Below, piece by piece: positions 35,961-45,183 of a stretch of 64,000 nucleotides of DNA. Every line of letters begins with the position of its first letter. Positions within the stretch are counted from its first letter, which is position 1. A model generated the notes under the pieces. That model did no database searches. It saw nothing but the letters and a program-made list of their open reading frames with translations, and was not told the DNA's origin. The stretch lies in NCBI GenBank assembly GCA_017559305.1, contig JAFYSP010000003.1:86524-150523 (forward strand), read 5' to 3'. The stretch is from Clostridia bacterium (lineage in GTDB: Bacteria; Bacillota; Clostridia; Oscillospirales; Acutalibacteraceae). Both the position numbers and the translations under genes were made by a program.

Positions 35961-37178
35961 TTATTTAACTACAACCTTAAAGAAATTCTTCTTGCCGCGC
36001 TTGAGTAAGAATTCATCAAAATCGGCTGAGGTGTAACTTGCCTTGATGTCGGTAACCTTTTCGCCGTTTACCGAAACGCCGCCTTGCTCAACTGCACGTC
36101 TTGCTTCTGAACGAGAGGTTACAAGACCTGTCTTTGTGAGAAGGGAAAGAATATCAATGCTGCCATCTGTGAAATCATCTGCGGTAATTTCAAATTCAGG
36201 AGCACCTGCGGCATCTCCGCCTGCAAAGAGTGCTCTTGCAGAGTTTTGTGCCTTTGTTGCTTCTTCCTCGCCGTGAACGAGCTTTGTAAGCTCAAATGCG
36301 AGGATTTCTTTTGCAGTATTAAGCTGACTGCCTTCCCAGGAATCCATCTTGTTGATTTCCTCGATAGGTAAGAATGTAAGCATTCTGATGCACTTGAGAA
36401 CGTCGTTGTCGCCAACGTTTCTCCAGTACTGATAGAAATCGAAGGGAGAAGTCTTGTTGGGGTCGAGCCATACTGCGTTACCTGCAGTTTTACCCATCTT
36501 GTTGCCGTTTGAGTCGGTGAGAAGGGTGATTGTCATAGCGTGAGCGTCTTTGCCGAGTTTTCTTCTGATAAGTTCGGTACCGCCAAGCATGTTACTCCAT
36601 TGGTCGTCACCGCCGAACTGCATATTGCAACCGTAGTTCTTAAAGAGATGGTAGAAGTCGTAACTCTGCATAATCATATAGTTGAACTCAAGGAACGAAA
36701 GACCCTTTTCCATTCTGTTCTTGTAGCACTCGGCTCTGAGCATGTTGTTAACCGAGAAACAAGCGCCTACTTCACGGAGAAGTTCAACGTAATTAAGGTC
36801 TAAAAGCCAATCAGCATTGTTGACCATTGTTGCTTTGCCTTCGCCGAATTCGATAAATTTCTCCATCTGACGCTTAAAGCATTCTGCATTGTGGTCAATG
36901 TCTTCCTTTGTGAGCATCTTTCTCATATCGCTTCTGCCTGAGGGGTCACCGATCATTGTGGTGCCGCCACCGATAAGAGCCACCGGCTTGTTGCCTGCCA
37001 TCTGTAAACGCTTCATAAGTGTCAGCGCCATAAAGTGACCTGCCGTGAGTGAATCTGCGGTGCAGTCGAAACCGATGTAAAAGGTTGCCTTACCGCTGTT
37101 AATCATTTCTCTGATTTCTTTTTCATTTGTTACCTGAGCAATAAGTCCTCTGGCAACGAGTTCTTCGTAAATCTGCAT
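35961..37178 (-). CDS. tyrS: Tyrosyl-tRNA synthetase
   Basis: A 405-residue class I synthetase. The HIGH-equivalent reads SLTAGHFMAL, so the first His of HxGH is Thr. The other landmarks are normal: GGGTTMIGDPSGRSDMR, NYMIMQSYDFYHL, FGGDDQWSNMLGG and the KMSKS-equivalent GNKMGKTAGNAVWLD. A C-terminal S4 RNA-binding domain begins near SRSEARRAVEQGGVSVNGEK. AAAGGAG lies upstream of the ATG at 37178. Expression is controlled by the T-box just upstream. Confidence 0.96.
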   Translation of the reverse strand: MQIYEELVARGLIAQVTNEKEIREMINSGKATFYIGFDCTADSLTAGHFMALTLMKRLQMAGNKPVALIGGGTTMIGDPSGRSDMRKMLTKEDIDHNAECFKRQMEKFIEFGEGKATMVNNADWLLDLNYVELLREVGACFSVNNMLRAECYKNRMEKGLSFLEFNYMIMQSYDFYHLFKNYGCNMQFGGDDQWSNMLGGTELIRRKLGKDAHAMTITLLTDSNGNKMGKTAGNAVWLDPNKTSPFDFYQYWRNVGDNDVLKCIRMLTFLPIEEINKMDSWEGSQLNTAKEILAFELTKLVHGEEEATKAQNSARALFAGGDAAGAPEFEITADDFTDGSIDILSLLTKTGLVTSRSEARRAVEQGGVSVNGEKVTDIKASYTSADFDEFLLKRGKKNFFKVVVK

Positions 37179-37191
37179 TTTGTTTACTCCT

Positions 37192-37460
37192 TTTCTTTCA
37201 TAAAAAAAGCCCTCGAGGGCTTTACCCTCAAGGACGGAATCTACCGTGTTACCACCTTGATTTATGTATTCCTCACGAAATACACCTTAGCGAGTGAATT
37301 TCACTCAATTCCTTTAACGGAGAATACCCGTCACCGCTTACTGTGATTTCGGCGGCGCACTCAAAGATGTATTCGGCTACTGTTTACCCGCGCCTCTCAT
37401 CAACCGGCAACTTTCTGTTGGCAACCTTGAAGCTTACTTCTTCTTATCATCGCTTTAACA
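37192..37460 (-). ncRNA. T-box riboswitch, tyrosine specifier
   Basis: Read leftwards, the leader has a long stem I with the specifier context GAATACATC (37368-37376 region), whose TAC codon is tyrosine. A stem II/III region follows, then the T-box core AAGGTGGTAACACGGTA (about 37242-37258), and finally the terminator GCCC-TCGA-GGGC with a seven-T tail (37202-37220). Uncharged tRNA-Tyr would pair with the specifier and the TGGT bulge to favour the antiterminator and allow tyrS expression. Confidence 0.95.
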
Positions 37461-37466
37461 AAAACT

Positions 37467-37495
37467 ATTTTAATATATATAAAACCCTTTGTCAA
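37467..37495 (-). promoter_or_regulatory. tyrS promoter
   Basis: On the minus strand a perfect TTGACA (37495-37490) and TAAAAT (37472-37467) with a 17-bp spacer. The -35 overlaps the stop codon of the upstream AraC gene. Confidence 0.75.
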
Positions 37496-38265
37496 TACCG
37501 TTTTTTATATGCGCCCGGTGTCATACCTACATATTTCTTGAAACTTCGTATAAACTGGTATTCGCTAAGAAATCCGACTTGTTCCGAAACTGTCAAAACG
37601 CTATTGCCTTGGAGTAAAAGAGTCTTGGCTCTGTGAATTTTTGCATTGAGCAAATCTTTAGCAGGGGAGATTCCAAACATTTTTTTGTAAACCGCATAAA
37701 AATGCGGCTCGCTTACTGCGGCTTTTTTAGCAAGAGAAGGTACGTCGTTGTGTTTGCTCAAATCTAAAAAGGCCTCGTTTCTCACCTTTCTTATTCTGCT
37801 TTTTAGTTCGGCATCAACATAAGTCACACGCTTTTGATTAGCACCCATTGAAATCAAAATGAATAATTCGGTAAGCTTTGCTATAAAATACTCATTTTTA
37901 TATTCGGAATCACTAAACTGATTATATTCGAGTTCGCCAATAACCTTGGAAATTTCATTTAGTTTATCTGTAAAATAAAGTTTGTCTGTTTCGAATCCGA
38001 ATTTCTTATAAATCGGTTCTATTCTACCATCGGCATGAAACCAATCATGCAAAAGCTCCGTGTCGGTGCTTTTCCAAAGCTGCTTTGAGTTTGGAGCATA
38101 CATAATGATACTGCCTGCCTCTGCCTTTTGCCATTTCCCTTCATAGAAAATATCAACCGCATTATGAAACTGCACAAAGGTGTAAAACCCATTTCCGTTA
38201 GGTCTATCGATACAAAAATTTGCTTTTTCAGGCCATTTTCTCATAGCATGTATAAATTCACTCAT
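37492..38265 (-). CDS. AraC-family regulator beside the GH2 gene
   Basis: 257 residues with a cupin-like N-terminal half (VQFHNAVDIFYEGKWQKAEA, IIMYAPNSKQLW) and a C-terminal AraC HTH domain (DVPSLAKKAAVSEPHFYAVY, then VLTVSEQVGFLSEYQFIRSF). The ATG at 38265 is chosen because TTGGTGA is 6 nt upstream; a TTG within that site at 38277 is also in frame. It is divergent from the GH2 gene and probably activates it through the tandem repeats at 38297-38326. Confidence 0.87.
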   Translation of the reverse strand: MSEFIHAMRKWPEKANFCIDRPNGNGFYTFVQFHNAVDIFYEGKWQKAEAGSIIMYAPNSKQLWKSTDTELLHDWFHADGRIEPIYKKFGFETDKLYFTDKLNEISKVIGELEYNQFSDSEYKNEYFIAKLTELFILISMGANQKRVTYVDAELKSRIRKVRNEAFLDLSKHNDVPSLAKKAAVSEPHFYAVYKKMFGISPAKDLLNAKIHRAKTLLLQGNSVLTVSEQVGFLSEYQFIRSFKKYVGMTPGAYKKRY

Positions 38266-38296
38266 ATTTATCACCAATAAAAAATATACACCAAAT

Positions 38297-38326
38297 CATA
38301 GAAAAGCGCAATAATTTTATAGAAAA
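38297..38326. promoter_or_regulatory. Candidate AraC operator at the GH2 promoter: ATAGAAAA repeats 21 bp apart
   Basis: [C/T]ATAGAAAA at 38297-38305 and 38318-38326, 21 bp start to start, ending 5 bp before the GH2 -35 box. This is the class II activator geometry for AraC-family proteins. Confidence 0.5.
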
Positions 38327-38331
38327 TAATA

Positions 38332-38360
38332 TTGTCTGTCTGCTTTTATGGACATATAAT
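38332..38360 (+). promoter_or_regulatory. GH2 gene promoter
   Basis: TTGTCT at 38332-38337 and TATAAT at 38355-38360, 17-bp spacer, 35 bp before the start codon. Confidence 0.65.
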
Positions 38361-38395
38361 CAAGTTAAAGTAAAACGAAACAAAAGGTGATTTAT

Positions 38396-40117
38396 ATGAA
38401 TATCCCTCGCAGTGAATATCCAAGACCCGATTTTGTCCGTCCCGATTGGCTCAGCCTTAATGGAGAATGGCAGTTCGAAATTGATAACTCATCATCAGGA
38501 GAAGAAAGAAAACTTTTTGATGCTAAAAATCTTTCGGGTAAAATCATATTGCCTTTCGCTCCCGAAAGCGACCTTTCAGGAGTGGGCAATAAAGACTTTA
38601 TGTCTTGCGTCTGGTATAAAAGAGAAGTGGAAATTCCTGACAATTGGAGCGATAAGAAAATCATTTTTCATATCGGCGCATCTGATTATCATACAAAGGT
38701 CTGGGCAAACGGAATATATCTTGGTGAGCATTTTGGCGGCTACACACCCTTTAAGTTTGATATAACCGATTATATAACAGAAGACAAAGTTATACTCACG
38801 GTTTGCGCTTATGATAACACCCGCGACCCCAATCAACCCTGCGGAAAACAAAGCCATCAGTTTGATTCGTTCGGTTGCCATTACACAAGAACAACCGGTA
38901 TTTGGCAGACGGTATGGCTTGAAGCCGTAAACCCTTGCTATATCGAGAGCGCAAAATACTATACCGATATCAGCGCACCTTCTGTCACTATAACCGCAAA
39001 ACTCCCCTCTGCGGCCCTCGGTGCAGAGCTTGTCGCCCTTGCAAAATATGAGGGTGTGGAATGTGGCAGAGCATCTGTTACAGTTTGCGGAATGACCGCA
39101 ACTGTCACACTTTCTCTTTCCGAAAAGCACATTTGGGAAATTGGAAATGGTCGACTTTATGACCTCACACTCACCCTTGAAAAAGACGGAAAAACACTTG
39201 ATAGGGTAGAGAGCTATTTTGGACTCCGTTCTGTAGCAATAGACGGATATAAATTCCTTTTGAACGGTAAATCTACATTTCAGCGCCTTGTTCTCGATCA
39301 GGGCTTTTATCCCGATGGTGTCTACACCGCCCCCACAGATGAAGCACTCATAAACGATATAAAGCTCTCAATAGAACTCGGCTTCAACGGCGCAAGACTT
39401 CATCAAAAGGTCTTTGAACCGAGATTTTTGTACCACGCCGATAAAATGGGCTACCTTGTCTGGGGCGAGTATGCAAACTGGGGAATAGATATTGATAACG
39501 GCTACGGCAGATTCGTACTTGAATTTATCGAGTCGATGGAGCGCGATTTCAACCATCCGAGTATAATCGGTTGGTGCCCTTTAAATGAAAATTGGGATAA
39601 TTCCCAAAATGGCCACGACCGCAAAAACATAAAGGCAATTTATGATATCGTAACCGCCTTTGACCCAACCCGAATAGTTGTGGATTGCAGCGGCGGAAAC
39701 CATGGTGTGCGAACGATTTACGACGTTCACGACTATGAGCAGGACGTAGCCAAATTCCGCTACCGCCATAAGCATGCCTTGGAGGATGATTTCAGCAGCA
39801 CAAGAGCATATCTTATGAATGATCCTCTAGAAACCGAGGCATATTTCGTCAGTGAATACGGCGGAATTGCTTGGAATAAAAAAGAGGGAGGCTGGGGCTA
39901 CGGAAATGCACCCGAAGCACTCGAAGAATTCTATGAACGCTACAAAGGGCTTACCGATGCACTTCTCGATTCGGAGCATATTTTCGGTTTCTGCTATACT
40001 CAGCTTTATGATGTTGAGCAGGAGCAAAACGGATTGCTCACCTACCAAAGAGAAGGTAAATTTGATGCCGAAAAAATTCGCGAGATAAACCTACGCAAAG
40101 CCGCAATCGAAGACTAA
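38396..40117 (+). CDS. GH2 glycosidase (beta-galactosidase/beta-glucuronidase type)
   Basis: A 573-residue cytoplasmic GH2 enzyme. The sugar-binding domain opens SEYPRPDFVRPDWLSLNGEW, an immunoglobulin-like domain lies in the middle and the TIM barrel begins around 285 with FQRLVLDQGFYPDGVYTAP. The acid/base Glu is in WCPLNENWD and the probable nucleophile in FVSEYGGIAW. At 573 residues it is the short form lacking the extra C-terminal domains of LacZ. ATG 38396 follows AAAGGTGA. Substrate is uncertain; beta-galactoside or beta-glucuronide are the usual options. It is divergent from an AraC regulator. Confidence 0.9.
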   Translation: MNIPRSEYPRPDFVRPDWLSLNGEWQFEIDNSSSGEERKLFDAKNLSGKIILPFAPESDLSGVGNKDFMSCVWYKREVEIPDNWSDKKIIFHIGASDYHTKVWANGIYLGEHFGGYTPFKFDITDYITEDKVILTVCAYDNTRDPNQPCGKQSHQFDSFGCHYTRTTGIWQTVWLEAVNPCYIESAKYYTDISAPSVTITAKLPSAALGAELVALAKYEGVECGRASVTVCGMTATVTLSLSEKHIWEIGNGRLYDLTLTLEKDGKTLDRVESYFGLRSVAIDGYKFLLNGKSTFQRLVLDQGFYPDGVYTAPTDEALINDIKLSIELGFNGARLHQKVFEPRFLYHADKMGYLVWGEYANWGIDIDNGYGRFVLEFIESMERDFNHPSIIGWCPLNENWDNSQNGHDRKNIKAIYDIVTAFDPTRIVVDCSGGNHGVRTIYDVHDYEQDVAKFRYRHKHALEDDFSSTRAYLMNDPLETEAYFVSEYGGIAWNKKEGGWGYGNAPEALEEFYERYKGLTDALLDSEHIFGFCYTQLYDVEQEQNGLLTYQREGKFDAEKIREINLRKAAIED

Positions 40118-40126
40118 TAACCAAAT

Positions 40127-40155
40127 AAAAAAGAGCCTCTATTGAGGCTCTTTAA
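40127..40155. terminator. Bidirectional terminator between the GH2 gene and the secreted protein gene
   Basis: Stem AAAGAGCCTC/GAGGCTCTTT (40130-40153) with a TATT loop and flanking A and T runs. Confidence 0.8.
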
Positions 40156-40163
40156 TTTTTACT

Positions 40164-40712
40164 TTAATACCATCTGGAAGTCCAACCCGAATTATCAGAG
40201 TTGTAAGTGATTTGAGAATTAAGATATTTTTGAACGTTTATCGTGCTGACTGCGCCGTATTCAATACTTCCGTCTTTGAGGACTACGTAAGAACGAACGT
40301 AAAAATTGGTATTGAAATCTGATTTTGGAATACCGCTGATTTCAAAAAAGAAGATGTAATTAGCCCAAGAAGCACCTGAATAGATATCCTTAACAGTCAT
40401 TGTCTTTTTATTTGCAATGAGAGAAGTGTATACCTTTGTTGACTCACTTGTATAACAGTAATTCTCATCTTTTGTGGGCTTGGAATTGGTGAATGAGTAA
40501 CACCAACCAACCTTTGAATACTTGTCAAGTTCATCAACCGCCGCAAAAAGTCTTACTGCTGTACTTTCGGAACTACTCGTAAGAGATGATGGAAATTGAT
40601 ATTTAACGTTTAACATACGGCTGTCTTGAACTGCGCTTGCGGTAAGACCAATACCGACAAGTGCCGTAAGAAGCATAGAAATAACCAATAAAAGAGATAC
40701 GGTTTTTTTCAT
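40164..40712 (-). CDS. Small secreted protein, single beta-rich domain, function unknown
   Basis: 182 residues with a classical signal peptide (MKKTVSLLLVISMLLTALVG, cut near ASA). The mature ~155 residues contain STAVRLFAAVDELDKYSKVG, then WANYIFFFEISGIP and NFYVRSYVVLKDGSIEYGAV. An R-[LF]-x-A-x-[VI]-D-x-L-x-x-Y-x-x-V-G pattern is familiar to me from tail domains of exported proteins in gut Clostridia, but here it stands alone. No catalytic motif was seen. ATG 40712 follows AGGAGAA. A promoter is visible on the minus strand. Confidence 0.65.
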   Translation of the reverse strand: MKKTVSLLLVISMLLTALVGIGLTASAVQDSRMLNVKYQFPSSLTSSSESTAVRLFAAVDELDKYSKVGWCYSFTNSKPTKDENYCYTSESTKVYTSLIANKKTMTVKDIYSGASWANYIFFFEISGIPKSDFNTNFYVRSYVVLKDGSIEYGAVSTINVQKYLNSQITYNSDNSGWTSRWY

Positions 40713-40752
40713 ACTATTTCTCCTAAAAGATATAATCTTCATATTCACTTTT

Positions 40753-40781
40753 ATACTATCATATATGCCCTCAAAATGCAA
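40753..40781 (-). promoter_or_regulatory. Promoter of the small secreted protein gene
   Basis: Minus-strand TTGCAT (40781-40776) and TAGTAT (40758-40753) with a 17-bp spacer. Confidence 0.5.
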
Positions 40782-40882
40782 GTAGTTAATATATGTAATT
40801 TAATAATCTTTTAATTAATGGTATATGTCGCTTGGTTTTTTCATATCCATATACAAAGATAAGTGTGACGGAGGAAGAACTT

Positions 40883-42361
40883 ATGCAAAATCTTGATATT
40901 TATGAGGATATAGCAAAAAGGACGGGCGGTGATATATACATAGGTGTTGTTGGCCCTGTTAGAACCGGCAAATCGACCTTTATAAAGAGGTTTATGGATA
41001 CACTTGTCATACCTAATATGGATTCGAATTACAGCCGTGAACGAGCAACTGATGAACTTCCGCAGTCGTCAGGTGGCAGAACTATAATGACAACCGAGCC
41101 GAAATTTATACCCGAAAAAGCAGTTGAGGTAAAACTTGGAAACGGTTGTAGTTTTCATACTCGCCTTATTGATTGCGTGGGTTATATAGTGCCAAGTTCA
41201 CTTGGATATATCGAAGATAATGAGCCACGTATGGTTATGACACCTTGGTACGATGAACCGATACCTTTTAATATGGCGGCAGAGTTGGGTACTAAAAAGG
41301 TTATAACCGAGCATTCAACAATAGGCCTCGTGGTTACGACTGATGGCTCTATAAGTGATATCCCCAGATCAGAATACGAAGAGGCTGAGGAAAGGGTAAT
41401 CGAGGAACTGAACTATATAAATAAACCGTATGTTGTGTTGCTTAATTCTATGTATCCGGAATCCGAGCAGACTCAAAGCCTCGCTATAAGACTTAGCGAA
41501 AAATACGGCGTATCAGTATTACCCGTCAACTGTCTTGAATTAGGGGAAGAGGATATCAAAAAGATTATTTATAAGGTGCTTTGTGAATTTCCTGTGAAAG
41601 AAATAAGGGTGTCATACCCAAGATGGATTTCGGCATTGGATTCAAGCAACCCGATAAGAGATTCACTTTTTACGGCTATTCATGAGTCGGCAGAGAATAT
41701 CACAAAGATAAGCATGTTGCCAAAACTTGCCGAGACACTTGGTGGTGCGCAAAACGTTGTGGCAGCGAGTTGTGATGAAATAGATCTCGGCAGCGGTACG
41801 GCATACCTGAAACTTGATATTGATAACTCTTTGTTTTATAAGGTTTTATTTGAAACTACAGGCATAGAGGTCGCTGATGAGCAGGAATTAATGCTTAATA
41901 TTATAGAACTTGCGGCAATCAAAAAGGAATATGCCAAGGTGAAGAACGCTCTCGATGAGGTAGAGGCTACGGGTTACGGAATAGTAATGCCTTCTATTGA
42001 TGAACTCACATTAGAAGAACCTGAAATTGTCCGTCAGGGCGGAAGATACGGTGTAAGACTTAGAGCAAGTGCGCCTTCAATTCATATGATGAAGGCAAAC
42101 ATAACCACCGAAGTAAATCCCGTTGTAGGATCCGAGCGTCAAAGCGAAGACCTTGTTATGTATCTGCTAAAAGGTTTTGAAGAAGATCCTACAAAGATAT
42201 GGGATTCCAATATCTTTGGTAAATCTTTACACGAACTTGTAAACGAGGGGTTACATACAAAACTCAGTCATATGCCGATGGATGCGAGAATCAGACTTGG
42301 CGAAACACTTGAAAAAGTGATTAACGAGGGTTGCAACGGACTCATTTGCATTATCTTATAA
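40883..42361 (+). CDS. spoIVA: Stage IV sporulation protein A
   Basis: 492 residues, the same length as the Bacillus protein. SpoIVA is the ATP-hydrolysing scaffold that polymerises on the forespore surface and anchors the spore coat. Walker A is GPVRTGKST (24-32), the threonines of TIMTTEPKFIP act as sensors and LIDCVGY carries the Walker B Asp. The C-terminal third, ending with the conserved GCNGLICIIL, mediates membrane attachment. ATG 40883 follows GGAGGAAG; the frame extends further upstream but without a ribosome-binding site. No convincing sigma-E promoter could be identified. It is direct evidence for an endospore former. Confidence 0.97.
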   Translation: MQNLDIYEDIAKRTGGDIYIGVVGPVRTGKSTFIKRFMDTLVIPNMDSNYSRERATDELPQSSGGRTIMTTEPKFIPEKAVEVKLGNGCSFHTRLIDCVGYIVPSSLGYIEDNEPRMVMTPWYDEPIPFNMAAELGTKKVITEHSTIGLVVTTDGSISDIPRSEYEEAEERVIEELNYINKPYVVLLNSMYPESEQTQSLAIRLSEKYGVSVLPVNCLELGEEDIKKIIYKVLCEFPVKEIRVSYPRWISALDSSNPIRDSLFTAIHESAENITKISMLPKLAETLGGAQNVVAASCDEIDLGSGTAYLKLDIDNSLFYKVLFETTGIEVADEQELMLNIIELAAIKKEYAKVKNALDEVEATGYGIVMPSIDELTLEEPEIVRQGGRYGVRLRASAPSIHMMKANITTEVNPVVGSERQSEDLVMYLLKGFEEDPTKIWDSNIFGKSLHELVNEGLHTKLSHMPMDARIRLGETLEKVINEGCNGLICIIL

Positions 42362-42400
42362 AAAAGTTTCCCCGCCTAAATTTAGGCGGGGAAACTTTTT
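42361..42400. terminator. Perfect 40-bp palindromic bidirectional terminator (spoIVA/prs)
   Basis: The 20 bases at 42361-42380 are exactly complementary to 42381-42400, with A5 before and T5 after, ending both convergent genes. Confidence 0.9.
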
Positions 42401-43548
42401 TACTTGTTTTTCTCTTCAAGTTCTGCTCTGTGCTTTGCCATGAGTTTGTTGATTCTGTCGGCGGGATCAAGCAACTCGCTTATTGAGTTGTCATGGTTAA
42501 GAGTATCAACGAGCATTGCAAGGTATTTAGACATATCAACTCTGCAGTACCAGGGTTTATCATTAAGTTCGGGAACAGAGTATACAAGGTTGGTTGTGAA
42601 GACCTTGTCGATAAGTCCTTTTTCATAGTATTCATCAAACTTGTCAAATCCTTCAACGAAAAGACCGAAAGTAGAGAAGACGAAAACCCTGTTTGCATTT
42701 CTCTCTTTGAGCTTTTTAGCGATAGAGAACATTGACTCGCCGGAAGAAATCATATCGTCAACAATGATAACGTCCTTACCGGAAACGTCGTTACCGAGGA
42801 ATTCGTGAGCTTCGATGGGGTTTTTACCGTTGACAACGATAGAGTAGTTTCTGCGCTTGTAGAACATACCAAGTTCAAGACTTAAAATTGAGGAGTAGTA
42901 GATACTTCTCGACATTGCGCCTTCGTCGGGAGAAATCATCATGGTGTGGTCACGGTCGATAACGATATCGGGATATGCCTTAACAAGAGCCTTGATCATC
43001 TGATATGTAGGCATAATATTGTCAAAACCGCCGAGAGGAATAGCATTTACAACTCTTGGGTCGTGAGCATCAAAGGTGATAAGGTTTTTAACACCCATAG
43101 CGGCAAGTTCCTGCAAAGCCATTGCACAGTCGAGAGATTCACGAGAACTTCTCTTGTGCTGTCTGCCTTCATAAAGCATAGGCATAATAACTGTGATTCT
43201 CTTTGATTTACCGCCTAATGATGCGATAACACGCTTGATGTCTTGGAAGTGGTCGTCAGGACTCATAGGAACGGTTTGTCCATACATTTTGTATGTTACG
43301 CCGTGATTGAAGCAGTCACAAAGAATGAATACGTCAAGACCACGTGCAGTGTGCTCGAAAACAGCTTTAGCTTCACCTGTTCCAAAACGAGGACAGTTGG
43401 CAGGAATGATAAAACTGTCATCAGATGCAGTATCGTTTCTCCATTGTTTAAGATAATAGTCAACTCTTGATGCGATATCTTCGCAACCCTTCATGCTGAT
43501 AATGGCAAGGTCACCGTAAGGTGAATGCTTATGATTATTTTCTGACAT
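42400..43548 (-). CDS. prs: Ribose-phosphate pyrophosphokinase
   Basis: A 382-residue PRPP synthetase-family enzyme, longer than the classic ~315. It would make PRPP from ribose-5-phosphate and ATP for nucleotide, His, Trp and NAD synthesis. Recognisable regions are the catalytic RQHKRSSRESLDCAMALQEL, FDAHDPR (metal site) and the PRPP loop VIIVDDMISSGESM, which departs from the canonical DDxxDTGG. Longer divergent members of this type occur in Clostridia. ATG 43548 follows GGAGGG; the frame continues upstream without a better site. Confidence 0.87.
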   Translation of the reverse strand: MSENNHKHSPYGDLAIISMKGCEDIASRVDYYLKQWRNDTASDDSFIIPANCPRFGTGEAKAVFEHTARGLDVFILCDCFNHGVTYKMYGQTVPMSPDDHFQDIKRVIASLGGKSKRITVIMPMLYEGRQHKRSSRESLDCAMALQELAAMGVKNLITFDAHDPRVVNAIPLGGFDNIMPTYQMIKALVKAYPDIVIDRDHTMMISPDEGAMSRSIYYSSILSLELGMFYKRRNYSIVVNGKNPIEAHEFLGNDVSGKDVIIVDDMISSGESMFSIAKKLKERNANRVFVFSTFGLFVEGFDKFDEYYEKGLIDKVFTTNLVYSVPELNDKPWYCRVDMSKYLAMLVDTLNHDNSISELLDPADRINKLMAKHRAELEEKNK

Positions 43549-43675
43549 GATGATAAACCCTCCGAAAATGAAAATCTTACTTAAATATAATAACACACTT
43601 TTTACACCGAAAAAAGACCCAATTTTACATTTTTTTTAATTTTTTTAAAAAATTATAATAGATAGCAAAGATATG

Positions 43676-43704
43676 TTGCTAATTTGTAGAATATTTGGTA
43701 TAAT
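43676..43704 (+). promoter_or_regulatory. Promoter of the thyX operon
   Basis: TTGCTA at 43676-43681 and a perfect TATAAT at 43699-43704, 17-bp spacer, with TGG before the -10 (extended -10). Confidence 0.7.
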
Positions 43705-43740
43705 GAATAAAATATATACAAATTTATGGAGGGACAAATT

Positions 43741-44511
43741 ATGAAGGTTACACTTTTAACCTATACACCCGATCCTGAAAAGAATGTTGCATCTGCCGCA
43801 AAACTTTGTTATGCCGCCGCAGATATTGACACGGTCCGTGACGGACTCACTCCCGAAAAGACTGCCGCATTCGTGGAAATGCTTGCCGATATGGGACATG
43901 AGAGTCCTATTGAACATGCATCTTTCACCTTCGGTATTGAGGGAGTATCCCGTGCACTTTTAGCGCAAATCACAAGACATAGAATGGCAAGTTTTTCAGT
44001 TCAGTCACAAAGATACGTCAGAGAAAATCAGTTTGAATACGTAACTCCTCCTGAAATAGCCGCTGTGCCCGAAGCACTTGCTCTTTTCGAGGAAGCAATG
44101 AAGGCAGACCAGAAATATTATGATTCCATTGCCGCAATCTTAAAGAAAAAGCATATTGAAACTCTCGTGGCAGAGGGTATGGATGAAGCGGCAGCCGCAA
44201 AAATTGCCGAGAAAAAAGCAATTGAGGACGCAAGATTCGTGCTTCCCAATGCGTGTGATACAAAAATGATTCTCACAATGAATGCAAGAAGTCTTATGAA
44301 TTTCTTCCATCACCGTTGCTGTAACAGAGCGCAGTGGGAGATTAAAGAACTTGCAGATATGATGCTTGCCGAGGTTTATAAAGTTGCTCCCAATATCTTT
44401 AAAAAAGCAGGTCCTTCCTGTGTTGCAGGTAAATGCCCCGAAGGTAAAATGACCTGCGGAAAAATGCTCGAAATGAGAGAATATTACGAAAAATTGAAGG
44501 GCAATAAATAA
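43741..44511 (+). CDS. thyX: FAD-dependent thymidylate synthase
   Basis: A 256-residue ThyX that makes dTMP from dUMP using methylene-tetrahydrofolate and reduced flavin. The ThyX motif RHRx7S is exact ([11 protein letters not shown]), and [10 protein letters not shown] and [20 protein letters not shown] are typical. The Cys-rich tail ([16 protein letters not shown]) is common in clostridial members. ATG 43741 lies 7 nt after GGAGGG; an earlier in-frame ATG at 43726 is part of that site. tmk follows after 1 nt, so dTMP synthesis and phosphorylation are coupled. Confidence 0.96.
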   Translation: MKVTLLTYTPDPEKNVASAAKLCYAAADIDTVRDGLTPEKTAAFVEMLADMGHESPIEHASFTFGIEGVSRALLAQITRHRMASFSVQSQRYVRENQFEYVTPPEIAAVPEALALFEEAMKADQKYYDSIAAILKKKHIETLVAEGMDEAAAAKIAEKKAIEDARFVLPNACDTKMILTMNARSLMNFFHHRCCNRAQWEIKELADMMLAEVYKVAPNIFKKAGPSCVAGKCPEGKMTCGKMLEMREYYEKLKGNK

Positions 44512-44512
44512 A

Positions 44513-45181
44513 ATGGGAAAACTAATTGCAATTGAAGGACTTGACGGTAGCGGAAAGTCAACCCAAATTGAACTTTTGGCAAAGCGCCTTGGGGAAAACG
44601 GAATCGAAGCAAAAACGGTTTCATTTCCTAACTATGAAAGTGATTCAAGTGCGCTTGTAAAGATGTATCTCGGAGGCGAATTCGGCTCTAATGCAGGTGA
44701 CGTAAATGCATATACTGCATCTCTTTTCTTTGCAGTAGACAGATTTGCAAGTTTCCGTACCGGTTGGCAGGAATATTTTGATAACGGCGGAGTTGTAGTA
44801 TCTGCAAGATACACCACCTCAAACGCTATTCATCAAACCTCAAAACTTCCCGAAAAGGAGTGGGATGAGTATCTTGATTGGCTTTTTGATACCGAATTTT
44901 CAAAAATGCCATTACCGGCGCCCGACCTTGTAATTTTCCTTGATATGCCACCCGAAGTTTCTCAAAAAATGCTTTCGGGCAGATATGAGGGCGATGAGAG
45001 TAAAAAGGATATTCACGAAAGAGATACAAAATATTTGGAAAATTGCCGTAAGGCAGCAAAGTATATTGCCGAAAAGTATAATTGGCTAACTGTGAATTGC
45101 GCCGAAAATGGTGAGCCGCGTACACGTGCCGATATATCCGATGAAATTTTCGAGGCAGTAAAAAAAGCGATAGGAAGATAA
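44513..45181 (+). CDS. tmk: Thymidylate kinase
   Basis: A 222-residue dTMP kinase that makes dTDP. The P-loop is EGLDGSGKST, FFAVDRFASF follows and the lid region includes SGRYEGDESKKDIHERD. The normally conserved DR[YFH] of the nucleoside site reads VVVSARYTTSNAIHQ, so the Asp is Ala; the Arg-Tyr and following TSNAxHQ are retained. It is encoded directly after thyX in the same operon. Confidence 0.92.
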   Translation: MGKLIAIEGLDGSGKSTQIELLAKRLGENGIEAKTVSFPNYESDSSALVKMYLGGEFGSNAGDVNAYTASLFFAVDRFASFRTGWQEYFDNGGVVVSARYTTSNAIHQTSKLPEKEWDEYLDWLFDTEFSKMPLPAPDLVIFLDMPPEVSQKMLSGRYEGDESKKDIHERDTKYLENCRKAAKYIAEKYNWLTVNCAENGEPRTRADISDEIFEAVKKAIGR

Positions 45182-45183
45182 AA

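Noticed and set aside
40801-40882. Possible sigma-E promoter for spoIVA
   Set aside because: CATATACAAA near 40848 resembles a sigma-E -10, but no -35 with 13-15-bp spacing was found (GTATATG is too far), so it was not called.
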